From assembly GCA_965658745.1 (NCBI GenBank), contig CBFHTK010000003.1, positions 310,001 through 374,000 of the forward strand: DNA of 64,000 nucleotides. Reading direction: 5' to 3'. The position numbers were made by a program, and so were the translations under genes. Source of the stretch: JAHDFB01 sp965658745. GTDB taxonomy: Bacteria > Bacteroidota > Bacteroidia > Chitinophagales > Saprospiraceae. Below the pieces are notes generated by a model. The model was given only the letters and a program-made list of their open reading frames with translations, did no database searches and was not told where the DNA came from. Shown here piece after piece: positions 54,948 to 64,000 of this stretch (its first letter is position 1; the number at the start of each line of letters is the position of its first letter).

Positions 54948-55910
54948 ATGCAATTCAGTTCAGATAAAGAAGGTGTTGATCAGTTGGCAAAATCCTATAA
55001 AGATTTATCTCAAGAAATCTCTAAGGTTATTGTCGGACAAACGGATGTTGTACAAGCTGTAATTATTTCATTGTTTAGTAATGGTCATAGTTTACTCGTC
55101 GGAGTTCCTGGACTAGCAAAGACACTTCTTGTATCAACAATATCAGAAGTTCTTGATCTTAAATTTAAAAGGATTCAATTTACTCCGGATTTGATGCCCA
55201 CGGATATTACAGGTGCTGAAATATTAGATGAAAGTAGGTCTTTTCAATTCAACCCTGGACCCTTGTTCTCTAATATTGTTCTTGCCGATGAGATTAACCG
55301 TACTCCTCCAAAAACACAGGCCGCGCTTCTAGAAGCAATGCAAGAAAGAAGTGTGACTGTAAATGGTCACAGACATTTGCTACCGAAACCATTTTTTGTT
55401 CTCGCTACGCAGAATCCTATCGAACAAGAAGGAACTTACCCTCTTCCTGAAGCGCAACTTGATAGATTTATGTTCAATATTCCTTTAGACTATCCGTCTT
55501 ACGAAGAAGAGCTCCAAGTTGTAAAAACAACTACTTCCAACAAAGTAGCTGATCTAAAGCATATCGTTACAGCTGAACAGATTATGAGTTACCAGCAGCT
55601 AATTAAACGAATTCCTATTGCAGATAATGTACTTGAGTATGCTGTTTCTCTAGTATCTAAGACAAGACCTGGAACTGAAAGAGCTACTGACTCTGTGAAT
55701 AATTATATATCGTGGGGGGCTGGCCCAAGAGCATCTCAATATCTAGTTTTGGGAGCAAAATGCTATGCAGCTATTCACGGAAAGTATTCACCAGACATAG
55801 CTGATGTTCAAGCAATCGCCAATTATGTTTTACGTCACAGAATTGTACGTAATTATAAAGCAGAAGCTGAAGGCATTACTGAAGAGGATATTATCAAAGG
55901 ACTATTTTAA
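54948..55910 (+). CDS. MoxR family AAA+ ATPase
   Basis: Walker A reads GVPGLAKTLL, Walker B VLADEINRTPPKTQAALLEAM, and sensor 1 LATQNPIEQEGTYPLPEAQLDRF, all diagnostic of MoxR ATPases, with the C-terminal lid domain following. These ATPases act as chaperones for activation of VWA-domain proteins or respiratory enzymes. The common DUF58 and VWA partner genes do not follow; a rhodanese gene converges instead. The length of 320 residues is normal. Confidence 0.93.
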   Translation: MQFSSDKEGVDQLAKSYKDLSQEISKVIVGQTDVVQAVIISLFSNGHSLLVGVPGLAKTLLVSTISEVLDLKFKRIQFTPDLMPTDITGAEILDESRSFQFNPGPLFSNIVLADEINRTPPKTQAALLEAMQERSVTVNGHRHLLPKPFFVLATQNPIEQEGTYPLPEAQLDRFMFNIPLDYPSYEEELQVVKTTTSNKVADLKHIVTAEQIMSYQQLIKRIPIADNVLEYAVSLVSKTRPGTERATDSVNNYISWGAGPRASQYLVLGAKCYAAIHGKYSPDIADVQAIANYVLRHRIVRNYKAEAEGITEEDIIKGLF

Positions 55911-55989
55911 TAGCCGTCGAAGCATTTTTTTACTTTTTGAGCTATCACCTTTGTTGTGATGAACCTTGATGAGAAGCTTATAATTGAAA

Positions 55990-56538
55990 CTATTCGTAGA
56001 CTTTTTCAAATTGCTCGTTAGTCATCCATTTACCCCATAGCCAACTAAAACCGTGAATCTTCATTGTTGGATAACCAGCATTGTCTACCAGCGGATAACC
56101 TTGATTTGCCCACTCAAATATGCTACCGTATAGATTGTGAACATTCGTAAAACCTCTTTCTTGAAGTTTTTCACCAATGTCTTCTGAACGAACACCAATC
56201 GAACAATAAACCACTATCGGAACATTCTTATCTAGATCACTCAAAACAGTCTCATCCCATTGGTCGTATCCTATGTAAAGCGCCTTTTCAATATGCGACA
56301 CTTGATATTCATTTTTTTCCCTTGCGTCAAGTAGAACATACTTATCTTGATTAGCTTTTAACTCTTGAACACTCATGAGAGGCACTGATTCCTTGATCAT
56401 CGCATTAACAGTGCGCTCAAAGGATTTACTACTTAATTTAGGCTTATTGTTAGAATCACTGTCAACCTGAGCAAATGAAAATTGATTCAAAAATAACCAA
56501 ATACATAAAAGCAATAATGTCCTTAATTTGTTAATCAT
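55990..56538 (-). CDS. secreted rhodanese-like protein
   Basis: A signal peptide ends near FSFAQ. The rhodanese domain runs from about residue 45 to 150, with VLLDAREKNEYQVSHIEKAL, the active-site Cys in VVYCSIGVRSEDIG and LYGSIFEWANQGYPL. The periplasmic location points to sulfur carrier or redox functions rather than cytoplasmic thiosulfate transfer; the exact role is unknown. The gene lies 25 bases downstream of the MvaD-like gene on the same strand. Confidence 0.85.
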   Translation of the reverse strand: MINKLRTLLLLCIWLFLNQFSFAQVDSDSNNKPKLSSKSFERTVNAMIKESVPLMSVQELKANQDKYVLLDAREKNEYQVSHIEKALYIGYDQWDETVLSDLDKNVPIVVYCSIGVRSEDIGEKLQERGFTNVHNLYGSIFEWANQGYPLVDNAGYPTMKIHGFSWLWGKWMTNEQFEKVYE

Positions 56539-56563
56539 GAAGTTTTCTTTATAAATCTATTTT

Positions 56564-57709
56564 TTAACTCTTAATGAAGCTAGAATAGATACCAGAATCT
56601 GATTCTTGCCTTTCGGGACCTATACCTACTTGATCGTAAATAATCTGTCCCCCTTGACAAAACTGTTCTAATCTTTCATCTACAAACTTTCGAACTTCAG
56701 TATCAATCGCAGCGGGATAAAGCATGTGTATGTTTGGACCAGCATCTAAACTGAAGTATACGTGATGGCCTGTTTCTCTTCGGTATTCACGGATGATCTC
56801 AATAATCGCAAGAGAATTTGGATGCATCAAAATATAAGACTCTTCGCTACTCATCATGAGAGCATGTAGTGTTAGTGCTTCGTTTTCAGCGATTTTTCCA
56901 AAGGTGCCCCAATCTCCGTTTTTAAGTGCGGATAAAAGAACAGGAATCCGATCTTTTGCCTGTTGGTAACGAACGTCTGCATAAACGTTCCCTTCCATCA
57001 GTTGGTGTCCAGCTGAACTAGAGACTGATTTTTCGTCACTGCTTGTTATCAAAATCATATCCTTCATGTCTTGAAAACTGGGATGAATTTCTGTCAATTG
57101 GGTAGCCCAATAATCAGAAAAAGAAGGATCAGTCTCATGCGCTCCCCATTCAGTCCATCCGGCATAAACTGATCTTGCAGCCGATCCACTTCCTAATCTA
57201 GCTACGTAAGATGCCTTTTCATAGAATGCTTTATCATCTTGGAGCGTACCAAAATGTTCTCTTTCTATATCGCAAAGGCAAAGTGCTACAGCACTCATAG
57301 CAGATGCCGAGCTTGCTATTCCACTACCATGCGGAAATGAATTTGTAGAATACATGTCGTATTCAAAATCATCAATAAATGGAAATACAGGACGTAATGA
57401 TTCAAGGAAACGAATAATTCTAGCCGCAAAGGCTTTATTATCTTCACCATTATAGCTAAACGTTACAAGCTCATTCTTACCAGTTGCAAGGTAGTAGTTC
57501 ATCTGAGTCTCCGTAAATGCGGCCTGTAGAGTCATGCTGATAGACGGGTTTCTAGGTAATTGATTACCGTGTTTACCCCAGTATTTGATAATAGCTAAAT
57601 TTGATGGGCTCTTCCATCTGTATCCTCCGTTGCGTTCTCGTTCTCGATCAGCTTTGGTTTCGTCGCGATTCCAGTCTATGACTAAGTTGGGATTGATGTA
57701 TTTCTTCAT
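56564..57709 (-). CDS. mvaD: diphosphomevalonate decarboxylase family enzyme
   Basis: The GHMP-fold enzyme makes isopentenyl diphosphate from mevalonate diphosphate. The N-terminal SNLAIIKYWGKHG with Tyr and Lys contacts, the GSGIASSASAMSA phosphate loop, and the AGPNIHML segment are diagnostic. A mevalonate pathway is therefore indicated, though its other genes are outside the window. The frame starts at 57724; I use the ATG at 57709 (MKKYINPNLV). Confidence 0.88.
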   Translation of the reverse strand: MKKYINPNLVIDWNRDETKADRERERNGGYRWKSPSNLAIIKYWGKHGNQLPRNPSISMTLQAAFTETQMNYYLATGKNELVTFSYNGEDNKAFAARIIRFLESLRPVFPFIDDFEYDMYSTNSFPHGSGIASSASAMSAVALCLCDIEREHFGTLQDDKAFYEKASYVARLGSGSAARSVYAGWTEWGAHETDPSFSDYWATQLTEIHPSFQDMKDMILITSSDEKSVSSSAGHQLMEGNVYADVRYQQAKDRIPVLLSALKNGDWGTFGKIAENEALTLHALMMSSEESYILMHPNSLAIIEIIREYRRETGHHVYFSLDAGPNIHMLYPAAIDTEVRKFVDERLEQFCQGGQIIYDQVGIGPERQESDSGIYSSFIKS

Positions 57710-57726
57710 GCAACAAATTTGCATTT

Positions 57727-58371
57727 TTATTTAGGAACTTCGTAGGAAATATTGTAGTCCTGTAAAACGATATCCATGATTTTATCATCACCTTCGATAT
57801 ATCCTTCTTTGAGCTTATATCCATATAACTTTCCGAATTGATTGTAGTAAAGAGCTGTAAAACCCCCTTTAAGATCTTTAATAAGATCATACATGGGTGT
57901 ATCAAGTTCTCGCTCGATCATCTTGGTAAGTATTAACCCCTGTGTTTTCGTAAGGTTTTTCAGAGGATCAGAAAACTCTCTTTTTAGATCTTTCTGCAGT
58001 CTTCTTACGTGTCGCTTACTTTTCCGCCGATTTAGATCTTTGGTAGCAACTTCTAGTTCTCTGAATATTTTGATTGCTTCCACAGCATAAGGATATACTT
58101 TTTGTGCATATCGACGATAGCGAATATACTTTCTATATTCATCATAATCTTCAAAAGTTCGAGGAGCTGAAATACTCACATCATCCAATTGTTGAAGAAT
58201 TATAGTATCATAAGAAGATATCATTGCAGTATAAACCTTACCATCAAAGACAACTTGCGTCGTCTTATAGTCATAGTCTTCTTGAGCTGTTAAGCTCAAT
58301 ATACTTGCACACCCAATCATGAATATGAGGATGTAGGTTTTAAAAATGTCTTGTGTTTTACTTATTCTCAT
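57727..58371 (-). CDS. DUF4294 domain protein, secreted
   Basis: Starting at the ATG at 58371, a signal peptide or anchor (YILIFMIGCASILSLTAQ) precedes the DUF4294 domain with RKYIRYRRYAQKVYPYAVEAIKIF and the conserved KTQGLILTKMIERELDTPMYDLIKDLKGGFTA. The domain is confined to Bacteroidota and has no known activity. The open frame reaches 58467, but that extension has no family match. The stop lies 3 bases before the longest MvaD start, so the two are close-coupled. Confidence 0.82.
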   Translation of the reverse strand: MRISKTQDIFKTYILIFMIGCASILSLTAQEDYDYKTTQVVFDGKVYTAMISSYDTIILQQLDDVSISAPRTFEDYDEYRKYIRYRRYAQKVYPYAVEAIKIFRELEVATKDLNRRKSKRHVRRLQKDLKREFSDPLKNLTKTQGLILTKMIERELDTPMYDLIKDLKGGFTALYYNQFGKLYGYKLKEGYIEGDDKIMDIVLQDYNISYEVPK

Positions 58372-58654
58372 CTTATAATTTTGATAGCGTCTTGATACTA
58401 TCTCCAGTGTTTCAAACGCAAAAATAGGCATAGAAGTTACATTTTGTAGATGATTTCTTACAGTCATTTAGTTGTATTGGATGCGAAAAAACTATATCGG
58501 AGACCGCAGCGCAAGGTAGAGGGTAATGACTCTGGTGTATGATTTCGCGACTTTATGTAAGCTTTTCCACTACGTTCAATTACCTGATGAAATTTAAGAT
58601 GGCTTATAGGGGAGAGTAGTCATAGTACTATTCTATTGCAAATAAGCAAGATTT

Positions 58655-59170
58655 CTATTTGCACTTGAAATAGTCAAATGGTTCTAGACAATCTTTGCAT
58701 CTGTACAAAGATTTACAGGCAGTTGATCCAAATGCACTAATCATCTCGGTGTTCTTTGAATCGCATATCGGACAAATAATTGTTTTGTCCATTTCGCCAA
58801 GTTGGCCTTTGTCTGGAGATCCTTGCGGTGGCGCAATTCCATATTCCTTCAACTTCCTCTTGCCGTCTTCAGAAATCCAGTCTGTCGTCCAAGGTTGGTC
58901 GAGGATATAGTTTACTTTAGAATTGGTGAATCCTGCTTGATCCAAAGCGAATTTGATGTCTATTGCAATCACATCGAGTGCGGGACAGCCGCTATATGTC
59001 GGGCAGATGTCAACTTGAATAGTACCGTTTTCTTTCCGCACGTTACGGATAATCCCTAGATCAACGACAGTAAGCACCGGCACTTCTGGATCAAGCACCG
59101 TGTCCAAAACATTATAAATTTCTTGAATTTCAGTTGATAACTGTTCACGTATGGATGATTGGTTTACCAT
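58655..59170 (-). CDS. paaD: phenylacetyl-CoA epoxidase subunit PaaD
   Basis: The N-terminal MIP18/DUF59 domain reads VLDPEVPVLTVVDLGIIRNV with the CPTYSGCPALDV motif, and the C-terminal Cys-rich part (CPICDSKN ... CKSLYRCKDC) marks PaaD, thought to help Fe-S insertion. It is the last gene of paaABCD and overlaps paaC by 7 bases. The reductase subunit gene paaE does not follow; the next gene downstream is DUF4294. Confidence 0.92.
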   Translation of the reverse strand: MVNQSSIREQLSTEIQEIYNVLDTVLDPEVPVLTVVDLGIIRNVRKENGTIQVDICPTYSGCPALDVIAIDIKFALDQAGFTNSKVNYILDQPWTTDWISEDGKRKLKEYGIAPPQGSPDKGQLGEMDKTIICPICDSKNTEMISAFGSTACKSLYRCKDCLEPFDYFKCK

Positions 59171-59910
59171 GTACTATTTGGATATGTTCTTTGCATATAC
59201 TGCAGCTCTGTTAAAATAAAGCCTAATTTTTCTGAATGACGTCCTTGCTTCCCACCGAGTTGAGGGTATGGGGTTGTAGGCATTGTAAGAGTTGCTTCTC
59301 GAACAATATCTTCAATAATTACACTCCATTGTGAAGAAAGCTTGCTAAGATCAACTCCATACTTATCTGCCATATAGTTGTCTGCCTCCGAAGGGGCAAA
59401 AAATTCAGCTGTATAAGGAAAGAAGTCATCCAATGCTCTCTGAATTCTACGATGGCTTTCTTCCGTTCCGTCTCCTAATCTTTTGATCCAGTCCGATGAA
59501 AATCGACAGTGATAACTAACTTCTTTATATGCTTGCGCAGCAATTTCAGATAGATTTTTATTCCCACAAGACTTCAAAGTTCTAAGTAGAAGCAGGTGAA
59601 ATTGATCGTAGTAAAAAGAGCGAGCAATAGTAAATCCAAAATCTTTGTTCTCTTGTTCGAGAAGAAGCAGATTTTTATATTCTGTTACTGTTCTGAGATA
59701 AGCGTAATCGTCCTCTGTTTTACCAGGTTCCATCGTTGCAGCCAGCTGATAATACATACGAGCTTGACCTACATGATCAAGTGCAATATTGGTCAAAGCT
59801 ATATCCTGCTCTAGAACAGGTCCATGACCGCACCATTCTGAAATACGATGTCCCAGGATTAGAGAGTTGTCTCCCAACTGGATGATATAATTGTGTAAAT
59901 CTTTGTTCAT
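59164..59910 (-). CDS. paaC: phenylacetyl-CoA epoxidase subunit PaaC
   Basis: PaaC is the structural four-helix partner of the catalytic PaaA. Conserved segments are GHRISEWCGHGPVLEQDIALTNIALD, HVGQARMYYQ and KEVSYHCRFSSDWIKRLGDGTEES. The length of 248 residues matches the family. Overlap with paaD and 11 bases from paaB show one operon. Confidence 0.93.
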   Translation of the reverse strand: MNKDLHNYIIQLGDNSLILGHRISEWCGHGPVLEQDIALTNIALDHVGQARMYYQLAATMEPGKTEDDYAYLRTVTEYKNLLLLEQENKDFGFTIARSFYYDQFHLLLLRTLKSCGNKNLSEIAAQAYKEVSYHCRFSSDWIKRLGDGTEESHRRIQRALDDFFPYTAEFFAPSEADNYMADKYGVDLSKLSSQWSVIIEDIVREATLTMPTTPYPQLGGKQGRHSEKLGFILTELQYMQRTYPNSTW

Positions 59911-59921
59911 GATCTTGGGAA

Positions 59922-60203
59922 TTACATGTGCTTCACGTTATCAGGAAGGTCGTAAAAAGTCGGATGACGATAGACTTTATTTTCAGCTGGGTCAAATAAT
60001 GCATCAGACTCGCCCGGATCATTTGCGACAATATCATCTGATTTTACAACCCAGATACTCACTCCTTCATTTCTTCGACAATAAACATCTCTCGCGTGCT
60101 CTATTGCCATGGTATCATCTGCAGCATGCAAACTACCCACATGTCGATGATGAAGACCTGCTTTACTTCGAATAAAAACTTCGTATAGTGGCCAATCTTT
60201 CAT
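59922..60203 (-). CDS. paaB: phenylacetyl-CoA epoxidase subunit PaaB
   Basis: The 93-residue protein has the family features WPLYEVFIRSKAGLHHRHVGSLHAADDTMAIEHARDVYCRR and the EGVSIWVVKSDDI strand. PaaB stabilises or bridges the PaaAC complex. It lies 36 bases after paaA. Confidence 0.93.
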   Translation of the reverse strand: MKDWPLYEVFIRSKAGLHHRHVGSLHAADDTMAIEHARDVYCRRNEGVSIWVVKSDDIVANDPGESDALFDPAENKVYRHPTFYDLPDNVKHM

Positions 60204-60239
60204 TATAATTAGTATTAGTTATTGTGTGAATATTTTAGC

Positions 60240-61190
60240 CTAAGCTACTTTCTCTTTTCTTTTGGCTTGCTTCTCAGCATAAGCAGTCGCAGCTTCTCGT
60301 ACCCATGCTCCGTCTTCATATGCTTTAACACGTGTCTCGATTCGATCTTTGTTGCATGGCCCATGACCTTTGACAACTTGCCAAAATTCATCCCAGTCTA
60401 TCTCACCGAAATCATAATGCCCTCTCTCCTCATTCCATTTCAAATCTGGATCTGGAAGGGTAACTCCAAGAATTCTTGCTTGATCAACACATGCATCCAC
60501 AAATCTTTGACGTAATTCGTCGTTGGAAAAACGCTTAATTTTCCAAGCCATAGATTGCGCTGAGTGTGGAGAATCTGCGTCACTTGGACCAAACATCATA
60601 AGTGAAGGCCACCACCATCTGTTCACGGAATCTTGAAGCATTTGCTTCTGAGCTTCTGTACCGCGACTTAGAGTTAAAAGAATCTCATATCCTTGTCTTT
60701 GGTGGAAGCTTTCCTCTTTACAAACGCGTACCATCGCTCTTGCATATGGACCATAACTACATCTGCATAACGGAACTTGGTTCATAATTGCAGCTCCATC
60801 TACAAGCCACCCAATCGTACCCATATCAGCCCATGAAATAGTAGGATAATTGAATATACTAGAATACTTGGCCTTACCTGTATGCAATTGATCAATCAAG
60901 TCATCCCTACTTACTCCTAGCGTCTCTGCTGCCGCGTACAAGTATAATCCATGTCCAGCTTCATCCTGTACTTTTGCCAATAAAGCAACTTTACGACGAA
61001 GGTTGGGAGCTCGTGTCACCCAATTTCCTTCAGGTAGCATCCCTACAATCTCGGAATGGGCATGCTGGCTAATCTGTCTAATTAATGTCTTACGATAATT
61101 CTCTGGCATCCAATCTTTTGGCTCGATTCTAATATCTTGATCGATCTTATCTTGGAATGCTTTTTCTTTTAGATTGTCCATAAACTTCAA
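60240..61190 (-). CDS. paaA: phenylacetyl-CoA epoxidase catalytic subunit PaaA
   Basis: PaaA carries the di-iron site that epoxidises the ring of phenylacetyl-CoA, the first step of aerobic phenylacetate breakdown. Ligand motifs are VQDEAGHGLYLY and CKEESFHQRQGYE. Further conserved stretches are RRKVALLAKV and NQVPLCRCSYGPYARAM. Length 316 is normal. The first ATG is at 61190, with another 9 bases in. It leads the operon; upstream I see no clear TetR-type operator, and regulators such as PaaX or PaaR are not encoded here. Confidence 0.95.
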   Translation of the reverse strand: MKFMDNLKEKAFQDKIDQDIRIEPKDWMPENYRKTLIRQISQHAHSEIVGMLPEGNWVTRAPNLRRKVALLAKVQDEAGHGLYLYAAAETLGVSRDDLIDQLHTGKAKYSSIFNYPTISWADMGTIGWLVDGAAIMNQVPLCRCSYGPYARAMVRVCKEESFHQRQGYEILLTLSRGTEAQKQMLQDSVNRWWWPSLMMFGPSDADSPHSAQSMAWKIKRFSNDELRQRFVDACVDQARILGVTLPDPDLKWNEERGHYDFGEIDWDEFWQVVKGHGPCNKDRIETRVKAYEDGAWVREAATAYAEKQAKRKEKVA

Positions 61191-61515
61191 TTTAGATGAT
61201 TGATTACCTTCTATCTATGCAAAAACTATTGGAAGAAGGAGTCTGCTGTAAAAATACAGAGCAATTGCAAAATCAACAAACCAAAACGAACATTTGTTCG
61301 TAAAAAGTCTGTTTCATGGCTACTTTTTGAAAGCCGAGCACTCCGTTTCTACAAGATATTTAGCATACAGACAACGAGTGCTTACCCCCCATTAGAAACT
61401 TTAAAAAATAGTCTTCTACAAACATTATATCGCGGATCTGACGTTTATTCCGAATTTAATATAATTTTTGGCGGAATAATTAAAATAATATTTATTTTTA
61501 TAAAAATCAGATGTT
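61191..61515. other. AT-rich gap between the paa operon and the beta-helix gene
   Basis: About 325 bases, with a partial inverted repeat AGCACTC and GAGTGCT (61338-61374 region) and long AT runs just before the next ATG. The promoters of two divergent units should be here; no convincing gene is seen. Confidence 0.35.
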
Positions 61516-64000
61516 ATGAAAAACTTATTTGCTCTTATTTGCTCTTATTTGCTCTTATTTGCTCTTATTTCTAGCTAGTTTTACCTCGGTGACGGCTCAA
61601 TGTACTAATTATGATATAAATATCTCTTCATCGGGATTTGGCTGTAATCCAAGTGAAGGACTTATTTGCATCACTACTAATGGAATAGCTACCCAAAACT
61701 TTAGTGACTGTGTGGACTATGACATGGAAATAGAATTTCCTATATATTCCTTCAATGTTACCAGTTACAGTGCTGGTATTAGGCCTTTTACCCTGTATAA
61801 TCAAACATCAACAACAACCACACTAAGATGCTATGACCCATTCCTCAATCAAGATGCCACTGGATCTCATTGTATTGAAGGTGACCTATTAATTGCCAAT
61901 ACACAATTCACAGTTCGAATTGTCCATCCGATTACCAATCATATAGTTGAAGAAATTGACTTCTTTGTAGATGATTTTGTAACCGTAGGTGCCGCAAATA
62001 CTACGGTCCTTTTATCTTCAGTAGCTGGTACAACTCTCGAAGCAATGCCTGCGGCAGCTACAACCTCACAGAAAGTCAAAATTGAAGGAACACTAGTTAT
62101 TGATCAGTCATACACTTTTGGATCTGACAATGCTAATAGCCATCTTGAAATGGGAAGTAATTCAAGAATAGAAGTAAACAATAATCGCTTACTACGACTT
62201 ACTGAGACGGATATCTCAACATGTTCTACTACATGGGATGGAATCGAAGTCAAAAATGGAGGAAGTTTAATTTTTGATCGCTCTTCGATTGAAGATGCTA
62301 CAGTAGCAATTGAAATGAAAGATAATTCCGCTGTAGATATCTATAATTCAAGATTTTCTAATAACACTACGTCGATCGGCTCATTTGATCCGAATCCAAA
62401 AAATTTAACCTTAAATCTATTTTCTACACCTTTCAATCAAACGATGATAGAAAATGGACAATATGGAATATTTCTTGAGAATACTAGTCCATTGATTATT
62501 CAGGGCTTCTACAACTTTAGAAATTTAACAAATGGTATTGTTGCAGACGGTAGCGATGTGTTTGTAAAGTGGGCAAATTTCCAAGATACTCAAAATGGCG
62601 TGGTCGTCTCTGATGCGCCAACTTCAGCGACCATCACTGACAATCAATTTTTAACCTCTGTCAGAGGAATCTATATTGACGGGGTGCCTAGTAGCACAAT
62701 CGACTTCAATACGATCCTAGATGCTGACGAAGGAATACGAATTCAAAATCAGAATATCAATGAAGAAACAGAAATAAGTGGCAACAATATTTTTCAGTGC
62801 AATAGCGGAGTTGTTGGTGTAGGTATAAAGCAAGGTCAGGGAATCATTGAAAACAACAATATTAGAGCTTTCCAAAGGGGCGTGAATATCCTTGGCACCC
62901 TAGAAGTCAATGATTGGCAGATTATCAATAATCCAGATATATCTAGCACAGGAATGGGAGTAAGGCTCCAAAATATTAGAACTGGAAGAATCGAGAATAA
63001 CACGATTATTTATGGGGAATCGAAAGCTGTGAGTGTAGTAGGTGGAGACGTAAATCACACGATAAATAACGACGTAATATCTGACGATGATGGAATTAAC
63101 TATGCATTATCAACAAATGGAATCATTTCATGCAATAATAGTGTAAGTGATCTTGGTATACTAATTCAATCCAATAACTCGGGTACCGATATTCGAGGAA
63201 ATGACTTAATAGGTGATGATATATCTTTACAATATGGATTATCAGCACTATCATCATTTGCACACACAGGTCAACAAGCATTCAAAGGAAATAGATTCGC
63301 GCTTAGTACTCCTAGTCTGCCGACTGCAATTAATTATAGTGATCCCACGACAGCAAATATGAATCAATATATTATTGGAAATTTAGCTGCCATTCAAGGT
63401 TCAAATGACTACCCTTATTTTCAAGCCTTGATATTTAATTGGTTTTTAAAGCTAGGAGGTAAAGATTATTCGTGTCCACCGGAATTTGGAGGAGGAGGCG
63501 GATCCGAAGGGGATAATGCTAATTCATCATCACAAAATGAAGAAAGTCTGATTAATGCGATTGAAAATGATCTTTTATTGATCTCATCAGGCCTTGAAGA
63601 AGCATATGGCCCTAATATTGCTTTTGAAGCGAAATTCATTGTCGCAAAACACATACTGGAATTGCAAAGTTCTTTTAATAATTTCACTTACGAAGAAGTA
63701 TTACTTGAACAGGAATTCGACGAGGTAAGTCAACTTGCACAAATTTTCTTTAATATATCAGAATTTCAGAAAGATTTAAAGCGTATATCAAGCCAAGATT
63801 TCCAAGACTTTGTGGAAGTTGTACGTAATGATTCTACGTTAATTATTAACTCGGATTCCTCGCTTGATCAGCTTGATCTGCAATCTGTGTCTGAAATTAG
63901 AGATACATATGAGTCATATTCTGAAGCTTTCCAAAGTAATATTATAGATAATAATATAGAAATAGTCCAGTTTGTTGAAAGTATTCAAATTCAACTCGAG
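61516..64000 (+). CDS. large secreted parallel beta-helix protein, start out of frame at a tandem repeat, 3' end outside window
   Basis: From 61571 a frame stays open for 2430 bases to the window end. It begins with the end of a signal peptide (LASFTSVTAQ) and continues with short repeats rich in N, G, I and V, such as NNIFQCNSG and NDLIGDDI, typical of right-handed beta-helix or NosD-like surface proteins. A Gly-rich hinge (EFGGGGGSEG) near 63484 leads to a helical part. The ATG at 61516 is in another frame because of the 10-bp repeat and meets TAG at 61576. An in-frame TTG at 61529 is the only alternative start. Loss of one repeat unit would join ATG and body. Confidence 0.78.
61525..61570 (+). 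repeat. 10-bp tandem repeat in the signal-peptide codons
   Basis: The unit TTATTTGCTC is present four times in perfect copies (61525-61564), plus the first 6 bases of a fifth. Because 10 is not a multiple of 3, gain or loss of a unit shifts the reading frame. Confidence 0.97.

Noticed and set aside
58372..58467. N-terminal extension of the DUF4294 gene
   Set aside because: The signal peptide begins at the inner ATG (58371); the extension has no family match.
63466..63687. Minus-strand open frame of 73 codons
   Set aside because: It lies opposite the continuous beta-helix protein frame and is a shadow.
1..64000. Search for CRISPR arrays, restriction systems, phage or integrase genes
   Set aside because: No spaced repeats and no such gene families were seen; apart from the palindromic element the window looks like core chromosome.

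Overview
The window is an AT-rich chromosomal segment from a member of the Bacteroidota, most likely a free-living Saprospiria- or Flavobacteriia-like lineage. The lineage call is inference from several markers: a type IX secretion gene (porQ) and a cargo protein with a C-terminal sorting domain; promoter -7 boxes of the form TAnnTTTG; a DUF4271 gene beside hemD; a bacterial heptaprenylglyceryl-phosphate synthase-like enzyme; a mevalonate-pathway decarboxylase; and many short secreted proteins with little similarity outside the phylum. A 98-base run of N and several genes cut at clean junctions show a draft assembly, possibly metagenome-derived.

Layout. 1-9.8 kb: yicC, gmk and apaG face mfd and malic enzyme; then a 170-bp MITE-like hairpin, rnpA, a secreted protein, a methyltransferase and a DUF6155 gene. 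9.8-17 kb: a DNA ligase with its associated exonuclease, an unknown gene, a small outer-membrane barrel, and a membrane 4Fe-4S protein paired with an FAD oxidoreductase. 17-26 kb: a type IX cargo protein, a glycosyltransferase, peptidoglycan enzymes (MltD-like, VanX-like), recX, a HAD phosphatase, the N gap, a pair of PH-domain membrane proteins and a CoA-type NUDIX hydrolase. 26-35.7 kb: an ECF sigma factor with a small putative anti-sigma partner, a junction between two beheaded genes (glutamate synthase and egtD), a YwqK-like lipoprotein, porQ, serC, a YgjP-like metallopeptidase, lgt, hemD/DUF4271 and a Crp/Fnr regulator.

35.7-49.6 kb: a secreted MORN-repeat caspase converging on an ECF sigma/anti-sigma pair, a decayed acetyltransferase, clpX and clpP, a second junction (TamB N-terminus against a TamA/TamL barrel), a PpiD-like foldase, a GT39-like membrane protein and a decayed M48 peptidase. 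49.6-61.2 kb: hutH, two OmpH/Skp chaperones, TerB-like, GGGP synthase, menA, MoxR, rhodanese, MvaD, DUF4294 and the phenylacetyl-CoA epoxidase operon paaABCD. 61.5-64 kb: the start of a very long beta-helix surface protein whose signal-peptide codons contain a 10-bp tandem repeat. In the assembled copy number the ATG is out of frame.

The most notable points are: the repeat-controlled (probably phase-variable) beta-helix gene; the sigma/anti-sigma/MORN-caspase locus; the two reciprocal truncation junctions near 27.55 and 43.62 kb; a VanX-like gene whose lipoprotein signal has no ATG, GTG or TTG start; and the MITE-like palindrome upstream of rnpA. The window has no tRNA, rRNA or CRISPR that I could recognise.
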